From: Muribaculaceae bacterium
GTDB taxonomy: Bacteria; Bacteroidota; Bacteroidia; Bacteroidales; Muribaculaceae
Assembly: GCA_017962285.1 (NCBI GenBank)
Contig: JAGCVR010000183.1
Span: 1 to 5,973, forward strand
Length of the DNA stretch: 5,973 nt
Reading direction: 5' to 3'
Shown here: positions 1 to 5,973 of the stretch, one piece after another
How positions within the stretch are numbered: position 1 is the stretch's first letter
Layout of the letters: each line of letters opens with the position of its first letter
Made by a program: the position numbers and the translations under genes
The notes under the pieces: generated by a model
Databases searched by the model: none
Seen by the model: only the letters and a program-made list of their open reading frames with translations
What the model was told of the DNA's origin: nothing

Positions 1-3000
1 TCACTCACGCCATAGCCGAGAGGCTTTTCGCCTTCGGTGTTTCCGCCAGTGATACGTCCGGCGAAGGTGACGAGCGTGTTGTCGAAGAAGTCGAGGTTTG
101 TCTCTTCAAGGAACTCGTAGGTGGCATCTTCCTGCGGCGGATAGCGTCCGGCATTCACGAATGTGTGTCCTTCGCGGCGCGCTTCAATGTAGTGGTTGCC
201 TATGGGCACCGATATCTCATACTCGCCGTTCTTGTCGCTCATGATGAGCTTGTCGTTCTTGTTGCATGGAGAACCATCGACATAGAAGCTTACGCTGTCC
301 ACCGGTATGGTGGTGCCGGAGTAGCGGATTGTGCCGCGCACACGGAAACTCGACACGTCGGTGAAATCAACGTTGTTGATGGTCATTGCCGATGTGCTGA
401 CAAATGCCGAGCGGCTTGTCGGGTTGAAGTCATGCACGCCCTTTGTGGGAATGACGCTGTATCGTGTGCCGCTGCCTGTGAATGGGATGCCGCGCACCTC
501 ATATTCACCCTTGCTGTTGGTGACGCCATAGTAAGCGAGCTGCTCACCGCTTGGGGTGATGGTGGACGGGCGCGTGTTCTTGCCCAGTATCGGGTCATTA
601 CCGTTGCGCACGCCGTCGGTCATTGATTTGTCGAAAGCATATTCCTCCAGACCTTCGTCGAACGACCAGTAGAGTTGCAGGCCGTTTTCGCGCCCGCTGA
701 GGATTCGGTTGTAGTTGTTGGCAATCTCCTTGTCGGAGAGGGCGCGGTTCCACACGCGAACCTCGTCGGCATAGCCTATGTAAGTGTTGTCCTTAGACCC
801 TATTTTAGTGAAGAAACGCACATTTGCGCTTTTGGCTTCGGGAATTTCGTCAGTGTTGAACTTGAAATTTGTGGATTCCTTGATTACATGGGGATTGGTG
901 CTGTTGCCGTTAATGATGCAGTTGATTGATCCGTCTCCATTGTTGCGGATTGTGACATGGGAGAACTGGTTGGCTGGAATCACTTCTGGCAGGTCATCGA
1001 TTGTGTCGGTGAACCATTTGTCGGTACCCGTCAGGTGCATTGCCAGCACATACCCGTTCGTGCCGTTTTGGTCGTATTTGTTGAGGTAGAGGCCATATCC
1101 GGAAGAATTGCTGTCGCTTGAATATCCGTCGTAGTTGTCGATAGTGAAAAGACCCAGCCACTGATGGTTGGCTTCAGGGTTAATCCACATCTGGATGGTG
1201 AAAGGTTTGTTGAGAGGGAAAATGTCGTTGGCAGTCTTGGTGTCGGTGCGCCATGTCAGACCAGCACCATCCTCAAGGATATGCCGGCTGAAGAATGGCG
1301 CGCGTGCAGTTTCGTCGCTTTCACGGCTCAGGTCAATACGCACATCTTCCACGGCGGTACCGGTCTCGAACTGCACACGTCCGCTCACCACGCCAGTGGC
1401 TTGCCCGAAGCCCACTTCGGTGAGAGCGTTGTTTACTATGCGTCCTGAACCGTCACAGTCGGGTCCGTAAGCCGAGACACGGTATTCGTAGTAGCGCCCG
1501 GGTTCAACGGCATTGTCGGTGTAACTGTAGGTGGAACCCGTGCCCTCCACCTGATGTATGATGCGCCAGGTGTCGCTGCCGATATAGCGGCGCTGAACTT
1601 CGAACAGAGTGGGTGTGGTGCCCACCTGACGTCCGCTCCACCGCACCACCACACTGTTGCCGTTGGTGCCTTTCGACGCATCCATGTTGGCTACCATGGT
1701 GCCGCTGAGCACATGTGCACTTACGGTGTCGCTGAAGAGTTGAACTCTGTTGCCGGCGAGGTCGAGTTGAACGAAGTATCCATAGACTTCGCAACTCGAC
1801 TCTGGATTCTCATCGGTGAACGATGCTTTGCCAGCACTGCGTGTTGAGTTCACTTCGATATAGTTTCTCCTGATTGTTCCACCCGGGTCAATCCTGTGCA
1901 CCTTGAAAGTGATGTCGGAGTCGGAGTTTGGGATGTTTCCGAATTCCCAGTCGAATTTAATGTTGTCAACCACGCTGGTGTCCTGCACCAGATGCATGGG
2001 CACCACAGGCATTGATGAAATGTTCACTTCGCTGGCGGTAACCACGGTGAGCGGTTCGGGATTGGACGGGATTTCCACATCGCCCCAGGATTTCTTCTGC
2101 TGGAACACCTCGTAGCGGTAGTAACTTCCGTATTCAAGGCCTCGTGAGGTGTTGTCGATGAAGAAATCGGAGGTTGACGTTCCCACAATCTCACGGTTGT
2201 TGCGATACGACCCGTTCTCGTCGAGGAGAGTCCGGTAGATCTGATAGTCGCCTTCCTTGCGCACCGCATCTCCAGGGTTGTTCCACTGGAGCCGCATCTC
2301 TCCTGTAACCTGGTTGAACGAGGCATTCAGGTCAAGCGGGTCGTTGTTGAATCGTTTTGAGGTCTTTTCGTTCTCGTTGAGGTTTTGCGACACGCTACGG
2401 CCATTGTATTGGAACGAAGTAGTGGTGTTGCGTGTTACCTCAATGTTGAAACTCCTGTCGGTGGGAACGTTCACTTCGAGCGAGCCTGTGCCTCTGCCCG
2501 AAGCCTTGAAAGAGCCGTTTGAAAGGGTCTTCCCATCTGCAACCACCGCCACGTTGTAGTTGGCTGCATAGTTGAAACTGCTCACGCCGTTGCCTATGCT
2601 CGACGGCAGGAAACTGTTGTCAGCAGAAAGCTTCACCTTGTTTGGTGCAATCCATTCCATCGAGGGTTCTTTCGCTTGCGAAATGTCCATTGTGATGCCG
2701 CGCAGGTAGCGGGCATGAATCTGCAGGTCGTAGTCGCAGTGCCAGAAGTTGCTCTGATGATAATAAGTCTCGTTTTCAATCTGAATGGCTACTACATTTT
2801 TCAGTCCTGTCTCGTTGGGCGTATAGCGGAACGAAGCCCATTCGCCGTCGAGTGTGAAGTCGCCTATGACACCGTAGGTAAAGTCGGTCTGGTTCCAGTT
2901 TGAGCCACCTTTCGCCCAGCTTGCAATGTGGCGAAGAGCGCCGCCGTGCACCATCACATAGATGTCCTGAGAGCTGCCGTTGTATTTGAAGTCTTTGCTC

Positions 3001-3296
3001 TGCTTGTGGTGATAGCGGAATCTGATGTTGATTGTGGGATACTGAGTGCTGATTTTTCCGTCATGCTCACTCTGGAAGCCGCGGAAACTCTGCATGGCAC
3101 CGTCTTCCCCGTCGCCCGTGAGCCATGAATAACTCTTGCTCTTGCTTGTGTAGGAGACATAGACATTGCACCAGTAATTGCCGCCGCCGTCGTCGCTGAA
3201 GTCGCCGGATATTGCCACAGCATCCTGTGGAATGCAGATTATAACCGCCAGCACAGCCAGCAGCCTGAATAACGCGTATTTAAAACATCGTTCCAT
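1..3296 (-). CDS. Large exported multidomain protein with FN3-like, LamG-like and carboxypeptidase-regulatory-like modules (C-terminus outside window)
   Basis: The frame stays open from the ATG at 3294-3296 to the left edge, giving 1098 visible residues and no stop. I translated it codon by codon and found no frameshift. Residues 1-28 form a signal peptide. Residues 29-318 are beta-rich and unassigned. FN3-like domains lie at about 319-418, 423-531 and 534-612. A module starting at GRVQF (about 636) is interrupted by a LamG-like jellyroll (about 668-892) and resumes at about 923. A second module covers about 983-1076, and a third begins at TFAGRI (1077). No catalytic motif is visible. By family analogy it is a cell-surface or secreted binding protein, possibly for glycans; this is inference. 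The ATG is chosen because a signal peptide follows at once and the next Met is residue 68. It starts 26 bases after the GH109 gene and may share its transcript. The missing C-terminus would show whether it carries a type IX sorting signal or another anchor. Confidence 0.9.
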   Translation of the reverse strand, partial: MERCFKYALFRLLAVLAVIICIPQDAVAISGDFSDDGGGNYWCNVYVSYTSKSKSYSWLTGDGEDGAMQSFRGFQSEHDGKISTQYPTINIRFRYHHKQSKDFKYNGSSQDIYVMVHGGALRHIASWAKGGSNWNQTDFTYGVIGDFTLDGEWASFRYTPNETGLKNVVAIQIENETYYHQSNFWHCDYDLQIHARYLRGITMDISQAKEPSMEWIAPNKVKLSADNSFLPSSIGNGVSSFNYAANYNVAVVADGKTLSNGSFKASGRGTGSLEVNVPTDRSFNIEVTRNTTTSFQYNGRSVSQNLNENEKTSKRFNNDPLDLNASFNQVTGEMRLQWNNPGDAVRKEGDYQIYRTLLDENGSYRNNREIVGTSTSDFFIDNTSRGLEYGSYYRYEVFQQKKSWGDVEIPSNPEPLTVVTASEVNISSMPVVPMHLVQDTSVVDNIKFDWEFGNIPNSDSDITFKVHRIDPGGTIRRNYIEVNSTRSAGKASFTDENPESSCEVYGYFVQLDLAGNRVQLFSDTVSAHVLSGTMVANMDASKGTNGNSVVVRWSGRQVGTTPTLFEVQRRYIGSDTWRIIHQVEGTGSTYSYTDNAVEPGRYYEYRVSAYGPDCDGSGRIVNNALTEVGFGQATGVVSGRVQFETGTAVEDVRIDLSRESDETARAPFFSRHILEDGAGLTWRTDTKTANDIFPLNKPFTIQMWINPEANHQWLGLFTIDNYDGYSSDSNSSGYGLYLNKYDQNGTNGYVLAMHLTGTDKWFTDTIDDLPEVIPANQFSHVTIRNNGDGSINCIINGNSTNPHVIKESTNFKFNTDEIPEAKSANVRFFTKIGSKDNTYIGYADEVRVWNRALSDKEIANNYNRILSGRENGLQLYWSFDEGLEEYAFDKSMTDGVRNGNDPILGKNTRPSTITPSGEQLAYYGVTNSKGEYEVRGIPFTGSGTRYSVIPTKGVHDFNPTSRSAFVSTSAMTINNVDFTDVSSFRVRGTIRYSGTTIPVDSVSFYVDGSPCNKNDKLIMSDKNGEYEISVPIGNHYIEARREGHTFVNAGRYPPQEDATYEFLEETNLDFFDNTLVTFAGRITGGNTEGEKPLGYGVS
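3..1391 (-). repeat. Divergent carboxypeptidase-regulatory-like modules (at least three, the first split by the LamG domain, the third cut by the edge)
   Basis: Each module opens with a G-(R/T)-(V/I) strand: VVSGRVQF (636-643), RVRGTIRY (985-992) and TFAGRITG (1077-1084). In the first two, a 'pV..V...' strand follows (AVEDVRIDL 648-656; IPVDSVSFYVDG 997-1008). They then reach a G-E-Y strand (NSKGEYEVRGIP 927-938; DKNGEYEISVP 1022-1032), a later G-H or Y segment, and an exit strand with D-F (NNVDFTD 974-980; TNLDFFD 1065-1071). This is the pattern of the small beta-sandwich found in carboxypeptidase-regulatory-like and Cna-B-like domains. The copies share the pattern but not high identity. Between the second and fourth strands the first copy carries about 260 extra residues, which is the LamG domain. 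Confidence 0.65.
621..1295 (-). other. LamG-like (concanavalin-type jellyroll) domain, residues about 668-892
   Basis: Hallmarks of the Laminin_G_3-type fold are visible. FTIQMWINPE (699-708) is the usual 'hitvsfWvkp' strand. QFSHVTIRNNGDGSINCIING (777-797) matches the strand pair that normally describes applied ligand-face strands. The terminal signature GYADEVRVWNRALSDKEI (841-858) is close to the family consensus. YWSFDEG (876-882) and a following FDKS match the segment that often accompanies such domains. Jellyrolls of this class often bind sugars or calcium, but fold membership does not settle the ligand. Confidence 0.85.
1461..2342 (-). other. Three consecutive fibronectin type III-like domains (residues about 319-612)
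   Basis: The first unit runs from DPLDLNASF to about 418 and shows the FN3 pattern: LQWNNP after strand B, YQIYR, then the Y-rich strand LEYGSYYRYEVFQ (387-399). The second (about 423-531) is more divergent: IKFDWEFG (446-453), ITFKVHRID (462-470) and VYGYFVQLDLAGN (504-516). The third (534-612) is the clearest: VVVRWSG (549-555), LFEVQRR (564-570), YSYTDNAV (590-597) and GRYYEYRVSAYG (600-611). The three are not close copies, so they are old divergent domains rather than a recent tandem duplication. FN3 domains in bacterial exported proteins usually act as spacers or weak binders. Confidence 0.75.
2343..3212 (-). other. Unassigned N-terminal region, residues 29-318 of the large exported protein
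   Basis: This stretch of about 290 residues precedes the FN3-like domains and matches no family I can name. It looks like two beta-rich parts. The first (about 29-204) is rich in aromatic residues and His, with segments such as RFRYHHKQSKDF (92-103), VMVHGG (114-119) and NFWHCDYDLQIHARYLRGI (183-201). It also has two cysteines, C43 and C187, that could pair. The second (about 210-318) begins EPSMEWIAPNKVKLSA and has the alternating pattern of a small beta-sandwich, with Asn-rich linkers near 305-318. A carbohydrate- or protein-binding role is possible, but only on composition and position. Confidence 0.5.
3213..3296 (-). other. Signal peptide of the large exported protein
   Basis: Residues 1-28 have a basic start (R3, K6, R11), a hydrophobic core LLAVLAVIICI (12-22) and an A-V-A signal-peptidase I site at 26-28, with the mature chain beginning ISGDF. 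Cys21 lies in the core but is preceded by V-I-I rather than a small residue, so a lipoprotein cleavage is unlikely. Confidence 0.85.
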
Positions 3297-3322
3297 TGCT
3301 ATCACTGTTTTTATCGTATTTG
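3297..3322 (-). other. 26-base gap between the GH109 gene and the large exported protein
   Basis: The gap is AT-rich, with an A-tract (GATAAAAACAG on the minus strand) upstream of the ATG. There is no Shine-Dalgarno sequence, no hairpin and no match to the Bacteroides-type TAnnTTTG -7 element. This fits translation initiation as usually seen in Bacteroidetes and favours read-through from the GH109 gene. Confidence 0.5.
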
Positions 3323-4738
3323 TTATTTTGTTACGGCATAGCCGAAACCTTTGATTTTATTCCACTCGCCGCGTGTGAAGTCGGGGACTTCCACAGGTAT
3401 GGAGCCGTTCTCGAGGCTTATGCGTGAAAGCTCGCCGAGACACGACCATTCCACCCCGTCGTAGACGTCTTCGTCGAGAGGCAGACCATTGTGCAGGCAA
3501 TAAATAAGCCTGTAATCCATGATGTAGTCCATTCCGCCGTGACCGCCTACTTTGCGGGCTTTTGCCTCAATATCCTTGAATATCTGCGGCAGATATGCTT
3601 CGCGGATTTTTTCCATGAGTTCCGAATTGACAAATGTCTCGGAATCGGTGATACTGCCGGCTTCGGGGATTTTCGCCACCAGCCGGTTGCCGTTCCTGAA
3701 GGCGTAGCCTTCGATGGGGTATTTGTTTGCGAAGCCCTCAGTGCCGGTAAGCTGATACATCCGGGAGTAGGGTCGTTCGGCATAGACGTTGTGTTGAATT
3801 TCGAGCAATTTCTCTCGCTCGGTGCGGATGAGAGTGATTGTGTGGTCGCCGTTGGCAAAGGATTTCGCTCCCATATTCTTTCGTGCGGCGGCTATCCCGT
3901 TGAACGATTTGGTGTCCACTGAGACAAGAGTCTTCATGCGGTCGCCGCGGTGAATGTTGAGCAACTGGCAAGCGGGTCCCATTCCGTGAGTGGGATACAC
4001 GTCGCCGCGGTTAGCCTGGTTGAACAGCAGGCGCCAGTTGTCCTGATATTCATTCCAGAAGGAATTGAGGTTGTGGATATATGAACCTTCCACATGGACC
4101 AAGTCGCCAAACAGACCCTGCTGAGCCATGTTCAGGGTGGTCATCTCAAAGAAGTCGTAGCAGCAGTTCTCAAGCATCATGCAGTGCCGTTGTGTACGTT
4201 CGGCGGTGTTGACCAGATCCCAGCAATCCTTGATCGTGGTGGCGATGGGAACTTCGCAAGCCACATGCTTGCCGTGCTCCATGGCATAGACCGACATGGG
4301 AACATGAGTGAGCCAGTCGGTACAGATGTAAACGAGGTCAATGTCGGGGCGCCGGCAAAGATCTTTCCACCCGTCTTCACCGCTGTATTCGGCAGCGCGG
4401 TGGCGGTTGTTCTTTTCAAGAATCTGCTGCATGGGTTCAAGTTTCTGCGGGTATTTGTCGCACAGAGCCACCACCTCAATCCCGTCGATGAACATAAAGC
4501 GTTCCACCGCCCATGCACCTCGCATTCCGAGTCCCACAAAGCCGATGCGCACCGTCTTGATGGGATCGACAGCGAGTCGTAATGCCGATTTCTGTCCCTT
4601 TTCTCTTTTCGGAGTCTCGAGAACGGCGGTGTTGTTCTTGATTTTATATGGCACCGAAGCCTCATATTTATTTGCGCCCGATGCTGATGGCGCAATCATC
4701 ATAATTATGAGCAGAAGTGTCAGGAATTTCTCTTTCAT
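3323..4738 (-). CDS. Exported glycoside hydrolase family 109 protein (NAD-dependent alpha-N-acetylgalactosaminidase type, Gfo/Idh/MocA fold)
   Basis: The 471-residue protein is full length for exported GH109 enzymes. Residues 1-21 form a signal peptide. The Rossmann dinucleotide motif GLGMRG is at 69-74, followed by the acidic residue D94 in VVALCD, which typically contacts the NAD ribose. CEVP (161-164) is the equivalent of the EKP motif of the wider Gfo/Idh/MocA family. The segments YAMEHGKHVA (151-160), DFFEMTTLNMAQQG (195-208), YPTHGMGPACQ (248-258), NIHRGDRMKTLV (261-272), GGHGGMDYIMDYR (398-410) and PDFTRG (452-457) agree closely with Bacteroides GH109 proteins as I recall them. Family members cleave terminal GalNAc by an oxidation-elimination mechanism using tightly held NAD+; Y248 and H251 sit where catalytic Tyr and His are reported. 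Activity on blood-group A or mucin-type GalNAc is the family precedent, but the exact linkage cannot be read from sequence. The ATG is fixed by the signal peptide. It lies 35 bases after truA and 26 before the surface protein. Confidence 0.93.
   Translation of the reverse strand: MKEKFLTLLLIIMMIAPSASGANKYEASVPYKIKNNTAVLETPKREKGQKSALRLAVDPIKTVRIGFVGLGMRGAWAVERFMFIDGIEVVALCDKYPQKLEPMQQILEKNNRHRAAEYSGEDGWKDLCRRPDIDLVYICTDWLTHVPMSVYAMEHGKHVACEVPIATTIKDCWDLVNTAERTQRHCMMLENCCYDFFEMTTLNMAQQGLFGDLVHVEGSYIHNLNSFWNEYQDNWRLLFNQANRGDVYPTHGMGPACQLLNIHRGDRMKTLVSVDTKSFNGIAAARKNMGAKSFANGDHTITLIRTEREKLLEIQHNVYAERPYSRMYQLTGTEGFANKYPIEGYAFRNGNRLVAKIPEAGSITDSETFVNSELMEKIREAYLPQIFKDIEAKARKVGGHGGMDYIMDYRLIYCLHNGLPLDEDVYDGVEWSCLGELSRISLENGSIPVEVPDFTRGEWNKIKGFGYAVTK
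4676..4738 (-). other. Signal peptide of the GH109 protein
   Basis: Residues 1-21 show a charged start (K2, E3, K4), a hydrophobic core LTLLLIIMMIA (6-16) and the site A19-S20-G21 before A22, suited to signal peptidase I. No lipobox Cys and no twin-arginine motif are present. This differs from some GH109 proteins, which I recall carrying a Tat signal. The mature enzyme would act in the periplasm or outside the cell. Confidence 0.85.
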
Positions 4739-4773
4739 TAGTGTGAATTTTTATAGTTTAAGTCAGGTATAAT
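4739..4773 (-). other. 35-base gap between truA and the GH109 gene
   Basis: The gap is AT-rich (minus-strand TAAACTATAAAAATTCACAC before the ATG region). There is no inverted repeat that could end transcription after truA, and no clear Bacteroides-type -33/-7 promoter. It is the most likely place for a change of transcription unit here, but the sequence does not decide it. Confidence 0.4.
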
Positions 4774-5517
4774 CTACTGAATGGTGAAAGGGTACTCCAC
4801 CTGCCACAGGAACAGCGCGTTTGCCGGCATCGATTCGCCTGCCATGCAACGGTCCTTCTGCTCTATTATGTGGCAGAAGTCGTCCACTGTGATTTTGCCC
4901 CGCCCCACGTCCACAAGAGTTCCCACAATGGCGCGAACCATGTTTCTCAGGAAACGGTCGGCTGAGATGGTGAACACCATCTGCTCGCCTTCCTTCGCCC
5001 ACTGCGCGTGGCTGATGTGGCAGATGTTGGTCGCCACGTCGGTGTGGAGTTTCGAGAAAGAAGTGAAATCGGAGTAGTGGAGAAGGTGTGCCGCAGCGAT
5101 ATTCATTGCTTCGAAATCGAGTTTTCCGTGATACTGCCAGCTCAGAGGGTAGAGAAAGGGTGATTTCTCGCTGTGGGTGAAATATTTGTAGGTGCGTTTC
5201 GTGGCGCTGAAGCGTGCATGTGCATCGTCGGTCACCGGAAAGACGGAATAAACCGCCACGTCGCGTCCCACAAGTCCGTTAAGGCTGCGGATGAGCAGGG
5301 AAATGTCGGCAATGGGTTCTGCCACGTCGAAGTGTGCCACCATCATCGCCGCGTTTACGCCGGTATCGGTCCTGCCAGCACCGGTTACGGGCGTTTCTTT
5401 GCGAAGCACGGTGCAGAGCGCTTCTTCCAGCACTTGCTGCACCGAGATCTGACGGGGCTGAATCTGCCACCCGTGAAATCCCTCACCCCTGTATGCCAAA
5501 CGAATGAAGTATCGCAT
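4774..5517 (-). CDS. truA: tRNA pseudouridine(38-40) synthase TruA
   Basis: The 247-residue protein is within the normal TruA length. It isomerises uridine to pseudouridine at positions 38, 39 and 40 of tRNA anticodon stem-loops, acting in the cytoplasm as a homodimer. Motifs run in the expected order: GFHGWQIQP (13-21), the catalytic loop GAGRTDTGV (46-54) with the nucleophilic Asp at D51, [13 protein letters not shown] (100-112), FTSFSK (151-156), [14 protein letters not shown] (188-201) and a C-terminal [13 protein letters not shown] (231-243). No key residue is missing. The ATG is chosen because the N-terminal [11 protein letters not shown] matches the first strand of the family. It starts 7 bases after the speA stop, so it is probably translated from the same messenger. 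Confidence 0.97.
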   Translation of the reverse strand: MRYFIRLAYRGEGFHGWQIQPRQISVQQVLEEALCTVLRKETPVTGAGRTDTGVNAAMMVAHFDVAEPIADISLLIRSLNGLVGRDVAVYSVFPVTDDAHARFSATKRTYKYFTHSEKSPFLYPLSWQYHGKLDFEAMNIAAAHLLHYSDFTSFSKLHTDVATNICHISHAQWAKEGEQMVFTISADRFLRNMVRAIVGTLVDVGRGKITVDDFCHIIEQKDRCMAGESMPANALFLWQVEYPFTIQ

Positions 5518-5524
5518 TATAAAG

Positions 5525-5973
5525 TCAGGATTCGCCGATCATTTTCTTTGATTTTTCCAGATAGGTGTAACCGTAGAGGCCGGAGCGGTAGTTCCGCACA
5601 AATTCGTTCCCTTCGTCGCTGGTTATTTTTCCGGTCCGGATTGATTCCGACACCCACGATTCCACATTCCGCACCAGTTCCTTGGCGCTGAACTGAACAT
5701 AGTCGAGCACTTCAGCCACTGTCTCTCCGTCGATGACCTGGTCTATTTCGTAATGGTCCTTATACACGTCGATATGTACGGCATTGGTGTCGCCGAACAG
5801 GTTGTGAAGGTCTCCGAGAATCTCCTGGTATGCTCCCACGAGGAACACGCCGAGATAGTAGCGTTCACCGTCTTTGAGGCGGTGTACCGGCAGCGAGGGC
5901 GAGAAACCCTGCTGCGATATGAAATTGGCTATCTTCCCGTCGCTGTCGCAGGTGATGTCCTGAATGGTCGCCA
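5525..5973 (-). CDS. speA: Biosynthetic arginine decarboxylase SpeA, C-terminal part (5' end outside window)
   Basis: The frame is open from the right edge to a TGA at 5525-5527, giving the last 148 or so residues of a protein normally around 630 long. SpeA is a PLP-dependent fold-type III decarboxylase that turns arginine into agmatine, the first step of the agmatine route to putrescine and spermidine. Visible family features are ITCDSDGKI near the start (visible residues 6-14), whose Cys occupies the place of the active-site Cys of this decarboxylase class. The conserved block [20 protein letters not shown] and its [10 protein letters not shown] continuation (about 38-68) follow, then a helical C-terminal tail ending KKMIGES. 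A GTG at 5846-5848 could be misread as a start, but it lies inside the conserved [12 protein letters not shown] block, so the gene clearly begins beyond the edge. The stop lies 7 bases before truA. Confidence 0.94.
   Translation of the reverse strand, partial: ATIQDITCDSDGKIANFISQQGFSPSLPVHRLKDGERYYLGVFLVGAYQEILGDLHNLFGDTNAVHIDVYKDHYEIDQVIDGETVAEVLDYVQFSAKELVRNVESWVSESIRTGKITSDEGNEFVRNYRSGLYGYTYLEKSKKMIGES

Noticed and set aside
165..1448. Several plus-strand open frames opposite the large exported protein
   Set aside because: All share codon register with, or are offset from, the continuous minus-strand frame. That frame holds FN3, LamG and regulatory-like patterns over 1098 codons.
1461..2342. 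FN3-like units as a recent tandem DNA duplication
   Set aside because: The three units share only the fold pattern. I see no long stretch of near-identical bases between them.
4094..4582. Open plus-strand frame of 162 codons opposite the GH109 gene
   Set aside because: It is in codon register with the GH109 frame on the other strand, so its openness follows from that gene's codon use. No family pattern is seen.
4177..4695. Minus-strand frame of 172 codons overlapping the GH109 gene
   Set aside because: It is a shifted frame of the same DNA. The GH109 frame carries every conserved motif and this one carries none.
5173..5691. Open plus-strand frame of 172 codons spanning the truA/speA junction
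   Set aside because: It lies antisense to two strongly conserved genes, has no recognisable domain and reads like low-complexity antisense translation.
5525..5848. A separate small gene of 107 codons starting at GTG 5846-5848
   Set aside because: The same frame continues upstream to the window edge through conserved SpeA sequence (CDSDG, YYLG), so this is only the C-terminal part of speA.
1..5973. CRISPR array, tRNA, rRNA, insertion sequence or phage attachment site
   Set aside because: No regularly spaced direct repeats, no cloverleaf-like segment, no transposase or integrase frame, and no terminal inverted repeats were seen on either strand. Almost all bases are accounted for by the four genes.

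Overview
The window holds four genes, all on the minus strand and tightly packed. Read in the direction of transcription (right to left) they are: the 3' end of arginine decarboxylase speA (5525-5973), tRNA pseudouridine synthase truA (4774-5517), a secreted Gfo/Idh/MocA-fold enzyme of glycoside hydrolase family 109 (3323-4738), and the first 1098 codons of a very large exported multidomain protein (1-3296) that runs off the left edge. The gaps are 7, 35 and 26 bases. I see no hairpin terminator and no RNA gene, mobile element or CRISPR array.

The organism is most likely a gut-type member of the Bacteroidales, perhaps Muribaculaceae or a relative. The GH109 protein reads very much like Bacteroides homologues. 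The starts lack Shine-Dalgarno sequences and have A-rich leaders. Large FN3/LamG/carboxypeptidase-regulatory-like surface proteins are common in this order. Base composition is moderate and looks even across the window, so nothing points to recent transfer. The family-level assignment is inference.

The right third is housekeeping. SpeA makes agmatine for polyamine synthesis, and TruA modifies U38-U40 in tRNA anticodon stem-loops; their 7-base gap suggests co-transcription. The left two thirds are accessory: two exported proteins, one an NAD-dependent N-acetylgalactosaminidase-type enzyme and the other a putative surface protein built of beta-sandwich modules. The second carries a signal peptide, an unassigned N-terminal region of about 290 residues, three FN3-like domains and a LamG/concanavalin-type jellyroll. 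The jellyroll appears to be inserted inside a carboxypeptidase-regulatory-like module. At least two more modules of that kind follow.

The most interesting points are this nested jellyroll, the unassigned N-terminal region, and the close pairing of a GH109 enzyme with a possible glycan-binding surface protein. I did not find a clearly new defence or mobile system.
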